DNA of 64,000 nt, from NCBI RefSeq assembly GCF_027563315.1, contig NZ_JAMKBJ010000014.1, forward strand, positions 17,321-81,320, in the 5' to 3' direction. Both the position numbers and the translations under genes were made by a program. Below the pieces are notes generated by a model. It saw nothing but the letters and a program-made list of their open reading frames with translations. It was not told the DNA's origin and did not search any database. Positions 1 to 9,112 of this stretch are shown in pieces. The stretch's first letter is position 1. Each line of letters opens with the position of its first letter. This DNA is from Paenisporosarcina quisquiliarum (GTDB taxonomy: Bacteria; Bacillota; Bacilli; Bacillales_A; Planococcaceae).

Positions 1-137
1 TAGTTTGGGCCATTACAATATTCCTCGGCTTAAATACAATAACAAACCTTATTTCTAAAAGTAAGAAAGAAAGGTTTGTTATGACACCATTATCAAGTAT
101 CGCTTTTTTCTTATGTTTATTTATAACTTTATCATAA
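1..137 (+). CDS. C-terminal end of a membrane protein (partial)
   Basis: An open frame enters from the left edge (complete codons from position 3) and stops with TAA at 135-137. The readable 44 residues hold two hydrophobic stretches, beginning VWAITIFLGLNTI and ending SSIAFFLCLFITLS, separated by a basic loop SKSKKERF. This looks like the last two membrane segments of an integral membrane protein. A rho-independent terminator about 110 bases downstream fits a gene end here. The family cannot be named from this fragment, and no start is visible. Confidence 0.6.
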   Translation, partial: VWAITIFLGLNTITNLISKSKKERFVMTPLSSIAFFLCLFITLS

Positions 138-243
138 GAAAAGATACCTGCTAAATGCGATGCTAATTCCACTTGTTAACGCGAAGAGAACTCCTGAGAA
201 CTCCTGAGAACGCGAATAGACCGAGTAATAAAGCTAATTAGTT

Positions 244-276
244 AAGGAAATCTGCGACCGCAGCTTTCCTTTTTTT
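244..276 (+). terminator. Rho-independent terminator
   Basis: Arms 244-254 and 261-271 pair with one internal mismatch and are followed by a T run. It probably ends transcription from the truncated membrane gene. Just upstream (190-212) the word GAACTCCTGA occurs twice in tandem. Confidence 0.7.
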
Positions 277-308
277 CTGGAAGAAGAAACTTTTCTTTCT
301 TGAACTGC

Positions 309-788
309 TTATGAATTATTAATCGGTAGGACGGTGGAGTGTTTGATTTCACGAAGGACAAGGCTGGTCTGGATGCGTGAGATGCCCAGTTTGTTCAGTA
401 TTCGAATGAACTGTTCAAGTTCGTGCCGGTTTTTGTTAGCCACTTTTAATAAGTAATCGTATTCACCTGTTAGACAATGACACTCAAGAACGGCAGGAAG
501 GGCTTCCAAGTTCTTTTCCAATACTTCAAGTTTCTCTGCTTGATGGATGTCGGTGCTGATAAAGATGTAACACAACAAGTCGAAGCCCAGTTTCTGTTGA
601 TCGAGAATCGCGACTTGCCTATTGATGTATCCTTCCATTTCTAAACGTTTAATGCGTGCATGTGTGGCTGGGGGTGACAAACTCACCTGCCGACCGAGTT
701 CTGCATTACTAATGTTCGCGTCTCTTTGCAGAATATCGAGAATTTGGATATCAATTGGATCGAGTACTTTGCTAATTAATGATTCCAT
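309..788 (-). CDS. Lrp/AsnC-family transcriptional regulator
   Basis: A DNA-binding regulator of the leucine-responsive family, typically an octameric sensor of amino acids. An N-terminal helix-turn-helix (about residues 8-50, containing NAELGRQVSLS) is followed by the RAM ligand-binding domain with the GEYDYLLKV signature. I start it at ATG 788, because AAAGAGGT lies eight bases upstream; the in-frame ATG at 806 would place that ribosome site inside the coding region. It is divergent from the EamA exporter at 973. Lrp-like regulators commonly control a neighbouring amino-acid exporter, so local control is a reasonable inference. The effector is unknown. Confidence 0.9.
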   Translation of the reverse strand: MESLISKVLDPIDIQILDILQRDANISNAELGRQVSLSPPATHARIKRLEMEGYINRQVAILDQQKLGFDLLCYIFISTDIHQAEKLEVLEKNLEALPAVLECHCLTGEYDYLLKVANKNRHELEQFIRILNKLGISRIQTSLVLREIKHSTVLPINNS

Positions 789-972
789 GTATTTTACCTC
801 TTTCATTTTTATTCTAAAATGGCATGCTTGAGAAGTTGCTGGTGGAATAATATAAAGTAATTACAGTATATTCTTTTGTTTATTTTGAAATCAACGGATA
901 TAGCAAAATAATATATTGTCAAAGCGATGGAGGTGTTAATATTAGCTTAATAGTAAAAGGGGGTTGAATGAC

Positions 973-1920
973 TTGCCATACATATATTATTCGTTGTTGT
1001 TGTTTACAAGTTTGTTATGGGGAGGCAATTTTGTTGTTGGGAAATCATTAGTGGACCATGCTTCTCCTATGACACTGACAACACTAAGATGGTTAATTGC
1101 AGTCATTTGCCTTATTCCAATTGTGTGGTGGAAAGAAAGAAGTTTGTTGTTAAACCGAAAAGCCATCCTACCACTGGTATTAATGGGGGCATCTGGAGTC
1201 GTTTTGTTTAATCTTTTTCAATTCCTGTCTTTAGAGTTCACTTCTGCAACAAATGTCGGTTTGATTTCAACCTTTAACATGTTTTCCATTGCTTTATTTT
1301 CATTCTTGTTTTTAAAAGAGAAAATTAACAAGTTCCAGTTAGGTTCTATGTTTATTTCTTTCATGGGCGTCCTGTTGGTTCTCACAAAAGGGCATGTTGA
1401 AGTGCTGTTTTCCATTGGTTTTAATAAAGGCGACTTATTGATGATGGCTGCGGTATGCATATGGGGTTTGTATTCCGTAATCAGTAAGTGGGCGATGAAA
1501 TATACAACACCTTTGAAAGCGACTTTGTATTCAGGAGTTTTCGGTGTGATCATGTTGATTCCTTTTAATGTTCATGATTTTACAGTTACAAAAGTGGATG
1601 CAACATTTATCCAATCGATTTTATACACAGGTGTCGTATCTACGGTCATCTGTATGTTGTTATGGAACTTGGCCGTTCAAAAAATAGGTGCCACAACTTC
1701 AGGTATTTTCCTGAATTTCAATCCAATCTTCACTGCCATTCTTGCTTATTTTATTCTTGGGGAACGGATGACGTGGATACAAGGATTCGGAAGTTTAATT
1801 GTCATCACAGGCTGCTTATTGTTCACATATTTTAAAACGAAGCAGGTTCCCGATATACTGCATCTATTTGGAGAAAAGAGTGTCACTGTCGCTTTCGTTC
1901 GAAAACAATTGAAAATGTGA
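973..1920 (+). CDS. EamA/DMT-family transporter
   Basis: A drug/metabolite superfamily carrier with ten predicted membrane segments arranged as two EamA repeats. The second begins near KGDLLMMAAVCIWGLYSVISK. Family members export amino acids, nucleosides or other metabolites; the substrate cannot be told here. The purine-rich site AAAAGGGGG ends at 963, directly against TTG 964, so TTG 973 (nine bases on) is the more likely start. A candidate promoter is TTGAAA (885-890) with TAATAT (909-914). It is divergent from the Lrp-type gene, its probable regulator, and followed by a strong hairpin. Confidence 0.85.
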   Translation: MPYIYYSLLLFTSLLWGGNFVVGKSLVDHASPMTLTTLRWLIAVICLIPIVWWKERSLLLNRKAILPLVLMGASGVVLFNLFQFLSLEFTSATNVGLISTFNMFSIALFSFLFLKEKINKFQLGSMFISFMGVLLVLTKGHVEVLFSIGFNKGDLLMMAAVCIWGLYSVISKWAMKYTTPLKATLYSGVFGVIMLIPFNVHDFTVTKVDATFIQSILYTGVVSTVICMLLWNLAVQKIGATTSGIFLNFNPIFTAILAYFILGERMTWIQGFGSLIVITGCLLFTYFKTKQVPDILHLFGEKSVTVAFVRKQLKM

Positions 1921-1926
1921 AAAATG

Positions 1927-1970
1927 AAAACGAACCTAGGTCACATATAGACCCAGGTTCGTTTTCTCTA
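1927..1970. terminator. Bidirectional terminator
   Basis: Fifteen-base arms at 1927-1941 and 1951-1965 pair with a single mismatch. A-tract and T-tract flanks let it serve both the EamA gene (+) and pepF (-). Confidence 0.85.
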
Positions 1971-1976
1971 TTTCAT

Positions 1977-3797
1977 CTATTTAGCTGGAACTGCTTCGAT
2001 TTCTTCTGTTAATTTCACCAATTCATCAATTAATTCGCCGATGTAGGCAATCGTGTCGCGAAGTGGTTTTTCAGTCGTAATATCGACGCCTGCCATTTGA
2101 GCAAGTTCAACTGGAGATTTCGTTCCGCCTGCTTGAAGAACTTCCAACCATTCTGCTACAGCTGGTTCGCCTTCTCCCAAAATACGTTTTGAAACTTGTG
2201 TAGATATTGTCAGTCCCGCGCTGTAAGTGTATGGATACAAGCCCATGTAGTAATGAGGTTGACGCATCCACGTTAGTTCAGCACCTGGCGTGATGTCGAC
2301 TGCATCTCCCCAGAATTCTTCCAGTACGCCACGTTTGATTTCATTTAGAATACCCGCATTGACGTTTTTCCCAGCATCCACTCGATCATATACTTTGCGC
2401 TGATAAGCTGCTTCCAGTAAATGTGTCACGAAGTTGTGGTAATAAGTGCGTGCCACAATCGAAGAAATAACCCAACGCTTGAACTTCGGATCATCCGAGT
2501 TCTCAAGCAAATGGTTCGCCATCAGCATTTCATTCATCGTCGATGGTGCTTCAATGAAGTATAGTGATGGGCGAGAGTTAAAGACATTTTGTTTTTTATG
2601 TGCATTGTAGAAATGACCTGCATGTCCGAGTTCATGGGCCAATACAAATACTTCATTCATACGGCTAGACCATGAAATCAAAATGTAAGGATGAGATCCG
2701 TAAGGGCTAGAGCAGAAAGCACCTGTCGACTTTCCTTTGTTTTGTGCAAAGTCGATCCAACGCTCATCAAATGAACGGTTGACCATGTCCAAATAGTCTT
2801 CACCCATAATTGCAAGTGCGTCATTCATGTATTTCTTAGACTCTTCAATCGTGATTTTTGGTTCGTATGATGGATCCAATGGAATCTTCAAGTCCGCAAA
2901 AGTCATTTCATCTAACCCGTGAACGTCCTGAAGCAATTTCGCATATTTGCGCATATGAGGTGCAAGTTCAGTCATAATCAAGTCGATTTGACGGTCGAAC
3001 AACGATTTATCCACTTCTTGACCAAACAATAAGTAGTCAAAGATATTGTCATAGCCACGTAAATCAGATGTTGTTTTTTCAATCTGTAATTTCATATCGT
3101 ATGTTTTTGCAGTCGTATGTTGGTAGTTTTTCAGTTGATTTGAAAATGCCTCGAATGCAGCACGACGTACTTCCGTATCCGTTTCTGCTTCCCAGTCACC
3201 TTCAAACAGGACATAACTTAATGGATATTTTTTGCCGTTCACTTCGAAATCTTCGAAAGAGAGGTCAACCATTTTCGTCGTATTATATAACTCGTAAGGA
3301 CCACCGAATGAAGAAGAGTATGCGGCCAACGTTTTTTCCACTTCTGGATGAAGCTGATGTGGTTTTTTACGAATGAGTTTTTCTAGATAGTGACCGAATT
3401 CAGTTGAGTTTTTCATTGCGTCTTCCAACACTTCCACCGGTAACTCCAGTAATTCACTATCCACAAACGATAATTTGCTGCTTAAATTGGCAGAAACTGA
3501 ACCGAATTTGGCAGAACGCATTTGAGCATCGCTGTCCGTCTGATCTGTGCTGTACGCAAGACTTGCATATGTGCCAAGCGGAACAAACATTTCATAAATG
3601 CTTACATATTCTTTTAATGCTTCTTCAGCAGATTGTGCATCTTTAATCTGACCTTTGAATTGTTGTTGGAAAGCGTCCACTTCTTTTTCAAGAGCAGTAA
3701 GTGCATCTTGGTAGGCTTCTTCTGATGTGAACAGATCATGTAAATTCCACGTTTCGTCTATTTTGACATCTGAACGTGCTGGCAAACTTTGAACCAT
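1977..3797 (-). CDS. pepF: Oligoendopeptidase F (M3 family)
   Basis: A cytoplasmic zinc metallopeptidase that degrades short peptides. At about 606 residues it matches the usual PepF length. The thermolysin-type zinc motif HELGH (in VLAHELGHAGHF, about residue 386) carries two zinc ligands and the catalytic Glu. The downstream APSTMNEML stretch provides the third ligand region typical of M3B enzymes. ATG 3797 is chosen over ATG 3803 because AGGGAG lies eight bases from the former and only two from the latter. It is a single gene, convergent with the EamA transporter, with a terminator between. Confidence 0.95.
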   Translation of the reverse strand: MVQSLPARSDVKIDETWNLHDLFTSEEAYQDALTALEKEVDAFQQQFKGQIKDAQSAEEALKEYVSIYEMFVPLGTYASLAYSTDQTDSDAQMRSAKFGSVSANLSSKLSFVDSELLELPVEVLEDAMKNSTEFGHYLEKLIRKKPHQLHPEVEKTLAAYSSSFGGPYELYNTTKMVDLSFEDFEVNGKKYPLSYVLFEGDWEAETDTEVRRAAFEAFSNQLKNYQHTTAKTYDMKLQIEKTTSDLRGYDNIFDYLLFGQEVDKSLFDRQIDLIMTELAPHMRKYAKLLQDVHGLDEMTFADLKIPLDPSYEPKITIEESKKYMNDALAIMGEDYLDMVNRSFDERWIDFAQNKGKSTGAFCSSPYGSHPYILISWSSRMNEVFVLAHELGHAGHFYNAHKKQNVFNSRPSLYFIEAPSTMNEMLMANHLLENSDDPKFKRWVISSIVARTYYHNFVTHLLEAAYQRKVYDRVDAGKNVNAGILNEIKRGVLEEFWGDAVDITPGAELTWMRQPHYYMGLYPYTYSAGLTISTQVSKRILGEGEPAVAEWLEVLQAGGTKSPVELAQMAGVDITTEKPLRDTIAYIGELIDELVKLTEEIEAVPAK

Positions 3798-3902
3798 TTT
3801 CATCTCTCCCTTTTATTACGGATGTCGAACTAATAGTAAGTATAGCTGAATTTATTGAAAAATTCACTCTTTTATATGCAGAATTTAATTAAAATAGTTT
3901 AG

Positions 3903-4131
3903 TTAATTTCTTTGAGATTTTTGATTGTAAAGTGCTGGTCACTGCAGATTAAGTAGTTTTACTTCAAAACCAGAAGAGTTGTGACTAAGAATTAGCAAGA
4001 CAACCAAGAAATAAGTTCAAAAAATGTAAAAGAAATTCGGATAGAAGAGGTTCATTTCAATCATCATATAAAGAAATGATATTAATTAGACAATTCTTAA
4101 TAATTTGCTTTTTAATTCCTTGAGATTTTTG
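3903..4131. repeat. Separated direct repeat upstream of tcyA
   Basis: Two near-identical 20-21 bp words (3903-3923 and 4112-4131, sharing CTTTGAGATTTTTG or CTTGAGATTTTTG) lie in the 400-base gap before tcyA. The second copy abuts the -35 box of the candidate promoter. The rest of the gap is A+T-rich and shows no gene. Confidence 0.5.
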
Positions 4132-4133
4132 TT

Positions 4134-4162
4134 TTGACGCACGTATTTACATGTTATAAGAT
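4134..4162 (+). promoter_or_regulatory. Candidate sigma-A promoter of tcyABC
   Basis: TTGACG (4134-4139) and TAAGAT (4157-4162) are 17 bases apart, about 45 bases before the tcyA start. No convincing CymR box could be confirmed. Confidence 0.45.
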
Positions 4163-4206
4163 TATCAATACCAAGTAAGTCTATAAGAATTAGGAGGAAT
4201 AAAGAT

Positions 4207-5031
4207 ATGAAGAAATTAACTACATTATTTGCACTGCTTCTTACAGCAGTTTTCATGTTATCGGCTTGTGGTACTTCGAAGGACGATAACGCTTCTAAAG
4301 ATGAGAAGAACACAGGTTCAACCGAAAGTGATCTGTTAGCAAAAGTGCAAGAAGATGGGGAACTATTAGTCGGTACAGAAGGAACTTACCCTCCGTTTAC
4401 GTACCATGATGAAAGTGGTAAATTGACAGGGTTTGATGTTGAAATTGCGGAAGAGATTGCTGCACGATTAGGTGTAAAAGCGAAATTCATGGAAACGCAA
4501 TGGGATGCAATGTTCGCAGGTCTAGATTCAAAACGTTTTGACATGATTGCCAACCAAGTGGGGATTAAAGAAGAGCGATTAGTGAAATATGATTTCTCAG
4601 AACCATACATTTCTTCTACAGCTGTACTTGTCACACATGCAGATAACAAAGAAGTGAAGAGCTTTGAAGATCTTAAAGGATTGAAATCTGGACAATCATT
4701 AACAAGTAACTATGCTGAAATCGCTAAATCTTACGGTGCTGAATTAGTAGGCGTTGATGGTTTTAACCAAGCAATCGAATTATTGAACTCACAACGTGTA
4801 GATGCAACGATTAATGATAAATTATCCGTTTTAGATTTCCAGAAACAAAAACCGGATGCAAAAATTCAAATTGTAGCTGAAGCAGACGATGTGGCTCAAA
4901 GTGGATTGATGTTCCGCAAAGGTAATGAAACATTAGTTGAAGCTGTAAACAAAGCATTGAATGAAATGATTGAAGACGGTACGTACGACGATATCTCAGA
5001 AAAATGGTTCGGCGAAAATGTTTTGGAATAG
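4207..5031 (+). CDS. tcyA: Cystine-type ABC transporter, substrate-binding lipoprotein
   Basis: The extracellular binding protein of an amino-acid importer. A lipoprotein signal peptide ends in the lipobox LSAC (Cys about residue 21), so the mature protein is tethered to the membrane. The body is a type 3 solute-binding domain. Stretches such as [32 protein letters not shown] and the end KWFGE resemble Bacillus TcyA closely, which points to cystine, although other polar amino acids are possible. AGGAGGAAT precedes the ATG. The permease gene overlaps its last 14 bases, and the ATPase follows. Confidence 0.88.
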   Translation: MKKLTTLFALLLTAVFMLSACGTSKDDNASKDEKNTGSTESDLLAKVQEDGELLVGTEGTYPPFTYHDESGKLTGFDVEIAEEIAARLGVKAKFMETQWDAMFAGLDSKRFDMIANQVGIKEERLVKYDFSEPYISSTAVLVTHADNKEVKSFEDLKGLKSGQSLTSNYAEIAKSYGAELVGVDGFNQAIELLNSQRVDATINDKLSVLDFQKQKPDAKIQIVAEADDVAQSGLMFRKGNETLVEAVNKALNEMIEDGTYDDISEKWFGENVLE

Positions 5032-5719
5032 TTTTTCCGTCGACCCTGAAAAAATGGAGCGCTACCTAGATATCGCGCAATCTTCCCTCCAGCCTTTGCT
5101 GGAGGGTGCTGTTGTATATACGCTTCCATTGTCTCTAATTTCCTTTATATTAGGGCTAGCATTAGCCGTACTGACGGCATTGGCAAGAATCTCGACCGTT
5201 AAGCCGTTTCAATGGATTGCCCGTTTCTACGTTTCAGCCATTCGCGGTACGCCATTATTGGTACAGTTGTTCATCTTATTTTATGGATTGGGTTCTGTCG
5301 GAATTGTCATAGATCCATTTCCAGCAGCGGTAATCGGGTTTTCTTTGAATGTTGGAGCTTATGCTTCAGAAGTGATTCGTGCGGCCATTCTCTCTATACC
5401 GAAAGGTCAGTGGGAAGCTGCTCATATGATTGGAATGTCCTATTCTCAAACGCTGAAGCGCGTAATTTTGCCTCAAGCAACTCGTGTGTCCATTCCACCG
5501 CTCTCGAATACGTTCATCAGTTTGGTGAAAGATACATCTTTAGCATCTCTGATTCTCGTAACAGAAATGTTCAGAAGAGCTCAGGAAATAGCGGCAACCA
5601 ATTATGAAGTGTTGTTGTTATATACAGAAGTAGCGATTATTTATTGGATTATTTGTTTCTTCCTTTCGCTTATCCAAGGTCGCTTGGAACATCGCTTCGA
5701 TCGCTATGTATCGAGATAA
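5018..5719 (+). CDS. tcyB: Cystine-type ABC transporter, permease
   Basis: The membrane subunit of the importer, a HisM/GlnP-type permease with about five membrane segments. It carries the EAA-like loop that contacts the ATPase ([18 protein letters not shown]). I start it at ATG 5018, inside the 3' end of tcyA: the protein then begins [13 protein letters not shown], of normal family length (233 residues), and the overlap suggests translational coupling. A longer in-frame start at 4970 would add residues with no family counterpart. Confidence 0.87.
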   Translation: MFWNSFSVDPEKMERYLDIAQSSLQPLLEGAVVYTLPLSLISFILGLALAVLTALARISTVKPFQWIARFYVSAIRGTPLLVQLFILFYGLGSVGIVIDPFPAAVIGFSLNVGAYASEVIRAAILSIPKGQWEAAHMIGMSYSQTLKRVILPQATRVSIPPLSNTFISLVKDTSLASLILVTEMFRRAQEIAATNYEVLLLYTEVAIIYWIICFFLSLIQGRLEHRFDRYVSR

Positions 5720-5745
5720 CTAAAGGATAAAGAAAGGAGTAAGAG

Positions 5746-6480
5746 ATGATTTCAATAAATGGTTTACACAAACAATTTGGCGACCTTGAAGTGTTAAAAG
5801 GAATCGACCTTCAAATCAATAAAGGCGAAGTAATCGTGGTTATCGGACCTTCAGGATCAGGCAAGACGACATTACTTCGATGCTTGAATATATTAGAAGT
5901 TCCGACTTCAGGTAGCATCACAATCGATGATCAGACGGCAGATTTTTCAAAATCTCTTCCAAAAAGATCAATCGATTTATTTAGAAAAAAGTCAGCGATG
6001 GTTTTCCAGCACTATAACTTGTTTCCACACATGACGGCCATTCAAAATGTCATGGAAGGTCCTGTTATCGTGAAGAAACTTTCAAAAGCGGAAGCTCGTA
6101 AAAAAGCTGAACAGCTATTAATTAAAGTGGGTCTAGGAGACAAACTGGACTTCTATCCTCACCAACTTTCAGGTGGTCAACAGCAACGTGTAGGAATCGC
6201 TCGCGCACTCGCACTCGAACCGAAAGTGATGCTGTTTGATGAACCAACTTCAGCACTGGATCCCGAGTTAGTTGGAGAAGTATTGCAAGTGATGAAAGAT
6301 TTAGCAGGAGAAGGCATTACAATGGTCGTTGTGACACATGAAATGCGTTTCGCCAACGACGTAGCAGACGAAGTTATCTTTATGGATCAAGGCAAAATTA
6401 TCGAACGTAGCAAACCGGTTGACATGTTTACCAATCCAAAAGAAGAACGAACAAAACAATTTTTGAACTTGCTTCAATAA
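5746..6480 (+). CDS. tcyC: Cystine-type ABC transporter, ATP-binding protein
   Basis: The ATPase that powers the tcyAB importer. Visible motifs are Walker [10 protein letters not shown] (about residues 31-39), the signature LSGGQQQR (about 138), Walker B VMLFDEP followed by the D-loop SALD, and the switch His in VVTHEM. It is 244 residues long, the standard size for polar amino-acid importers. AAAGGAG lies before the ATG. It is the last gene of the three-gene unit, and a terminator follows at once. Confidence 0.9.
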   Translation: MISINGLHKQFGDLEVLKGIDLQINKGEVIVVIGPSGSGKTTLLRCLNILEVPTSGSITIDDQTADFSKSLPKRSIDLFRKKSAMVFQHYNLFPHMTAIQNVMEGPVIVKKLSKAEARKKAEQLLIKVGLGDKLDFYPHQLSGGQQQRVGIARALALEPKVMLFDEPTSALDPELVGEVLQVMKDLAGEGITMVVVTHEMRFANDVADEVIFMDQGKIIERSKPVDMFTNPKEERTKQFLNLLQ

Positions 6481-6504
6481 TAAATAGATTGATACAACGT
6501 ATAG

Positions 6505-6538
6505 AGCATCCAATTAAAAATTAGTTGGATGCTTTTTT
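6505..6538 (+). terminator. Terminator of the tcyABC operon
   Basis: Perfect nine-base arms at 6505-6513 and 6525-6533, followed by a T run. Confidence 0.85.
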
Positions 6539-6550
6539 ATTGCACCAAAA

Positions 6551-6564
6551 CGAACAAATGTTCG
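6551..6564. promoter_or_regulatory. LexA (SOS) box without an obvious target gene
   Basis: CGAACAAATGTTCG is a perfect match to the Bacillus LexA/DinR consensus CGAAC-N4-GTTCG. The nearest downstream gene is the phosphatase almost 200 bases away, which has its own PhoP-like box. No SOS gene lies next to it. Confidence 0.65.
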
Positions 6565-6648
6565 TTTAAGTTGTTTTGTTTTGAATACGAAGAAATCATT
6601 TGATTTCAGTAATCTATGTTTCAAATGTTACTAAATGACTTATGTAGA

Positions 6649-6687
6649 TTTACACCGTTTTAATTTACTTTTACTTTGGTTTAATAG
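6649..6687 (+). promoter_or_regulatory. PhoP-type box upstream of the alkaline phosphatase gene
   Basis: Hexamers TTTACA (6649), TTAATT (6660) and TTACTT (6671), with a weaker TAATAG (6682), recur every 11 bases with five-base gaps. This is the layout of Bacillus PhoP binding sites (TTAACA-like repeats). A -10-like TATAGT lies at 6707-6712. Confidence 0.6.
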
Positions 6688-6755
6688 GAGATTAACAATC
6701 TTCCTTTATAGTAAACCTTATCGTCATATTAAATTGAATGGTGGAGGTTATTCGG

Positions 6756-8144
6756 ATGCTTAAAAATAAAATAACAAAAAAGCTAATTCCTGTCTGTGTT
6801 GTATCTACTCTTGCATTAGGTGGTTTAGCTGCAACAATTACCAATACTAACGTACAAGCTGCAGAAAATGAAAGAAACAATGATAACAGGGAAATTAAAA
6901 ATGTTATTTTCTTGATCGGCGATGGGATGGGTTCAACCTATACTTCCGGTTATCGTTATTTTAAAGATGATTCGTCAACGGATGCTGTTGAAAGAACAGT
7001 ATTCGATAAGTACCTCGTTGGACAACAAATGACTTATCCGGAAGATCCAACACAAAACGTTACAGATTCTGCTTCCGCGGCAACAGCAATGTCTGCTGGT
7101 GTAAAAACCTATAACGCTGCAATTGGGGTAGATAACGATAAATCAAAAGTTAAAACCGTGTTAGAGGCCGCAAAAGAAAAGGGTAAAGCAACTGGCCTTG
7201 TTGCTACATCTGAAATTACCCATGCAACACCAGCTTCATTTGGTGCTCACGATGAAAACCGTAAGAATATGAATGCTATTGCTGATGACTACTATGATGA
7301 ATTAGTTAATGGCAAACATAAAATTGATGTCCTTCTGGGTGGGGGTTCCTCAAATTTCGTTCGCCCTGATCGAGATCTTACGGAAGAATTCCAAAAATCC
7401 GGATTTAGTTATGTAACTAATAAAGAGCAGCTTTCAAAGGATGAAAATGGACAGGTTCTTGGATTGTTTGCATCTGGTGGTCTTCCTAAAATGATTGATC
7501 GTACTGAAGAAGTTCCCTCTCTTCAAGATATGACAACATCAGCAATTCAACGTTTAAGCAAGGACAAAGATGGCTTTTTCTTAATGGTCGAAGGAAGCCA
7601 GGTAGACTGGGCTGGACATGATAATGATATTGTTGGTGCAATGAGTGAAATGGAAGACTTTGAAAAAGCGGCTAAGGCTGCAATTGAGTATGCTAAGAAG
7701 GACAAGCATACACTAGTTGTTATTACAGCTGATCATTCAACTGGCGGATATTCAATTGGTGCAGATGGAAATTATAACTGGTTCGGTCAACCATTAAAAG
7801 CGGCTAAGCGCACACCTGATTTTATGGCAGCTGAAATTGCAAAAGGTGCAGATGTTGAAAAAACATTAAAAACGTATATTGATCAAAAACTATTAGCATT
7901 AACAACCCAAGAAATCCAATCTGTTAAAGATGCTGCAACGACAAAAAAAGTCACTGATATTGACAATGCAATCGAAGAAATCTTTAATGAGCGTTCTCAT
8001 ACAGGTTGGACAACTGGCGGTCACACAGGTGAAGACGTACCCGTATATGCCTACGGACCTCACAAAGAACGATTTGTAGGCCAAATTGATAATACAGATC
8101 ATGCTAAAATTCTCTTCGATTTGTTAGGTAAAACAAAAAAATAA
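6756..8144 (+). CDS. Secreted alkaline phosphatase (PhoA family)
   Basis: An extracytoplasmic metal-dependent phosphomonoesterase that releases phosphate from organic esters. A basic N-terminus and hydrophobic core (about residues 10-30) end in NVQAAEN, a likely signal peptidase site. The metal-binding motif IGDGMG (about residue 55) and the nucleophile motif TDSASAATAM (Ser about residue 110) are present, as are the later VITADHSTGG and SHTGWTTGGHTGED metal sites. ATG 6756 is chosen because GGTGGAGGT lies just before it. It stands alone between terminators, with a PhoP-like box upstream, which fits induction by phosphate starvation. Confidence 0.93.
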   Translation: MLKNKITKKLIPVCVVSTLALGGLAATITNTNVQAAENERNNDNREIKNVIFLIGDGMGSTYTSGYRYFKDDSSTDAVERTVFDKYLVGQQMTYPEDPTQNVTDSASAATAMSAGVKTYNAAIGVDNDKSKVKTVLEAAKEKGKATGLVATSEITHATPASFGAHDENRKNMNAIADDYYDELVNGKHKIDVLLGGGSSNFVRPDRDLTEEFQKSGFSYVTNKEQLSKDENGQVLGLFASGGLPKMIDRTEEVPSLQDMTTSAIQRLSKDKDGFFLMVEGSQVDWAGHDNDIVGAMSEMEDFEKAAKAAIEYAKKDKHTLVVITADHSTGGYSIGADGNYNWFGQPLKAAKRTPDFMAAEIAKGADVEKTLKTYIDQKLLALTTQEIQSVKDAATTKKVTDIDNAIEEIFNERSHTGWTTGGHTGEDVPVYAYGPHKERFVGQIDNTDHAKILFDLLGKTKK

Positions 8145-8160
8145 ATAACAGATATTATCG

Positions 8161-8191
8161 AAAAAGCCCGTTGCTAAGGCGGCGGGTTTTT
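8161..8191 (+). terminator. Terminator after alkaline phosphatase
   Basis: A short imperfect hairpin (AAAAAGCCCG paired with CGGGTTTTT) ends in a T run. Confidence 0.65.
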
Positions 8192-8219
8192 ATTATGCAG
8201 AATTTTGAGGAGGATTCCT

Positions 8220-8876
8220 ATGAAAAAATTATCATTTTTCTTGATTCTTCTATTAGTTCTTACGGGCTGTTCATCAGTAAATAACACCGAGAATAAAGCT
8301 GGAGATCAAGTCAAAACAATCGACCAAACTCAAAAAAACCTAAATGTAAAAAAAGATGTATATGTGCCGAATCCGCAAATAACGGATGACATTAATCTTG
8401 TGACAGTTGGAGAAACCGTTACCGATGACAAAGGAGAACTGACACTAAAATCTTATAAACGTATAAATAAAGCAGTTAATATAGGCGGAATTGAAATGGT
8501 TTTAAAAGAAGTGAAGTTGATGCATTTTGTTCCGGATTACAGCATGATTGACTTTTTTCATTCCTATACACATGAAGAAGAGTTTGATTTTTTAAAAGTA
8601 GAAATTGAAGTTAAAAATACATCGGATGAAGACATGAAATTTACACCAGTTGCTTTCGTTAAGACGAGTAATGGTGAGTTGAAAACTTGGGAAGATGATA
8701 TTTTTCTCGAAGAATTGAATGGAGAAATACAAAGCAATAATGTTAAAAAAGGTAATATGGGTTTCATTTTAGAAAACACAAATGACATTAAATCAATTGA
8801 AATTCTAACAAGTGATGTTCTTAATAACGTGGACGAAAGTATTGAAAAAGCGAAAACTATAAAAGAGGATATCTAA
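8220..8876 (+). CDS. Lipoprotein with DUF4352-like domain
   Basis: A short lipoprotein signal ends in the lipobox LTGC (Cys about residue 18), so the protein is membrane-anchored outside the cell. A charged linker follows, then a beta-rich region (about residues 60-200) with the pattern of DUF4352/immunoglobulin-like lipoproteins: VGETVTDDKGELTLKSY, then FLKVEIEVKNTSDEDM. ATG 8220 has GAGGAGG a few bases upstream; the reading frame opens slightly earlier without support. It is a single gene between two terminators. Its function is unknown, and the domain call rests on pattern only. Confidence 0.75.
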   Translation: MKKLSFFLILLLVLTGCSSVNNTENKAGDQVKTIDQTQKNLNVKKDVYVPNPQITDDINLVTVGETVTDDKGELTLKSYKRINKAVNIGGIEMVLKEVKLMHFVPDYSMIDFFHSYTHEEEFDFLKVEIEVKNTSDEDMKFTPVAFVKTSNGELKTWEDDIFLEELNGEIQSNNVKKGNMGFILENTNDIKSIEILTSDVLNNVDESIEKAKTIKEDI

Positions 8877-8894
8877 TTCTTAGTATTAATAATA

Positions 8895-8938
8895 CGAAAA
8901 AGCAGCTTTCTTCACTTGTGGAGGAAACTGCTTTTTCG
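8895..8938. terminator. Terminator after the lipoprotein gene
   Basis: Perfect eleven-base arms (CGAAAAAGCAG paired with CTGCTTTTTCG) around a 22-base loop, A/T flanked. Confidence 0.85.
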
Positions 8939-9112
8939 ATTTAGTTATGTCCTCCGACTCCTGCCACTCCATAAACAAGATATGTCATCCTAAAACCTAT
9001 TATTGAATTAAGTATCTAATGAAAAGCTGAAAAGAAGGATATGCTACAAGGTGAATTGTTTGAATTTTTCTCGAATTTAGAATTAAAATGGCTCAAAGGA
9101 GGAGTATCCAAC

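Noticed and set aside
4160..4206. CymR box before tcyA
   Set aside because: A GAATT word near the ribosome site is suggestive, but the rest of the consensus does not align with correct spacing.
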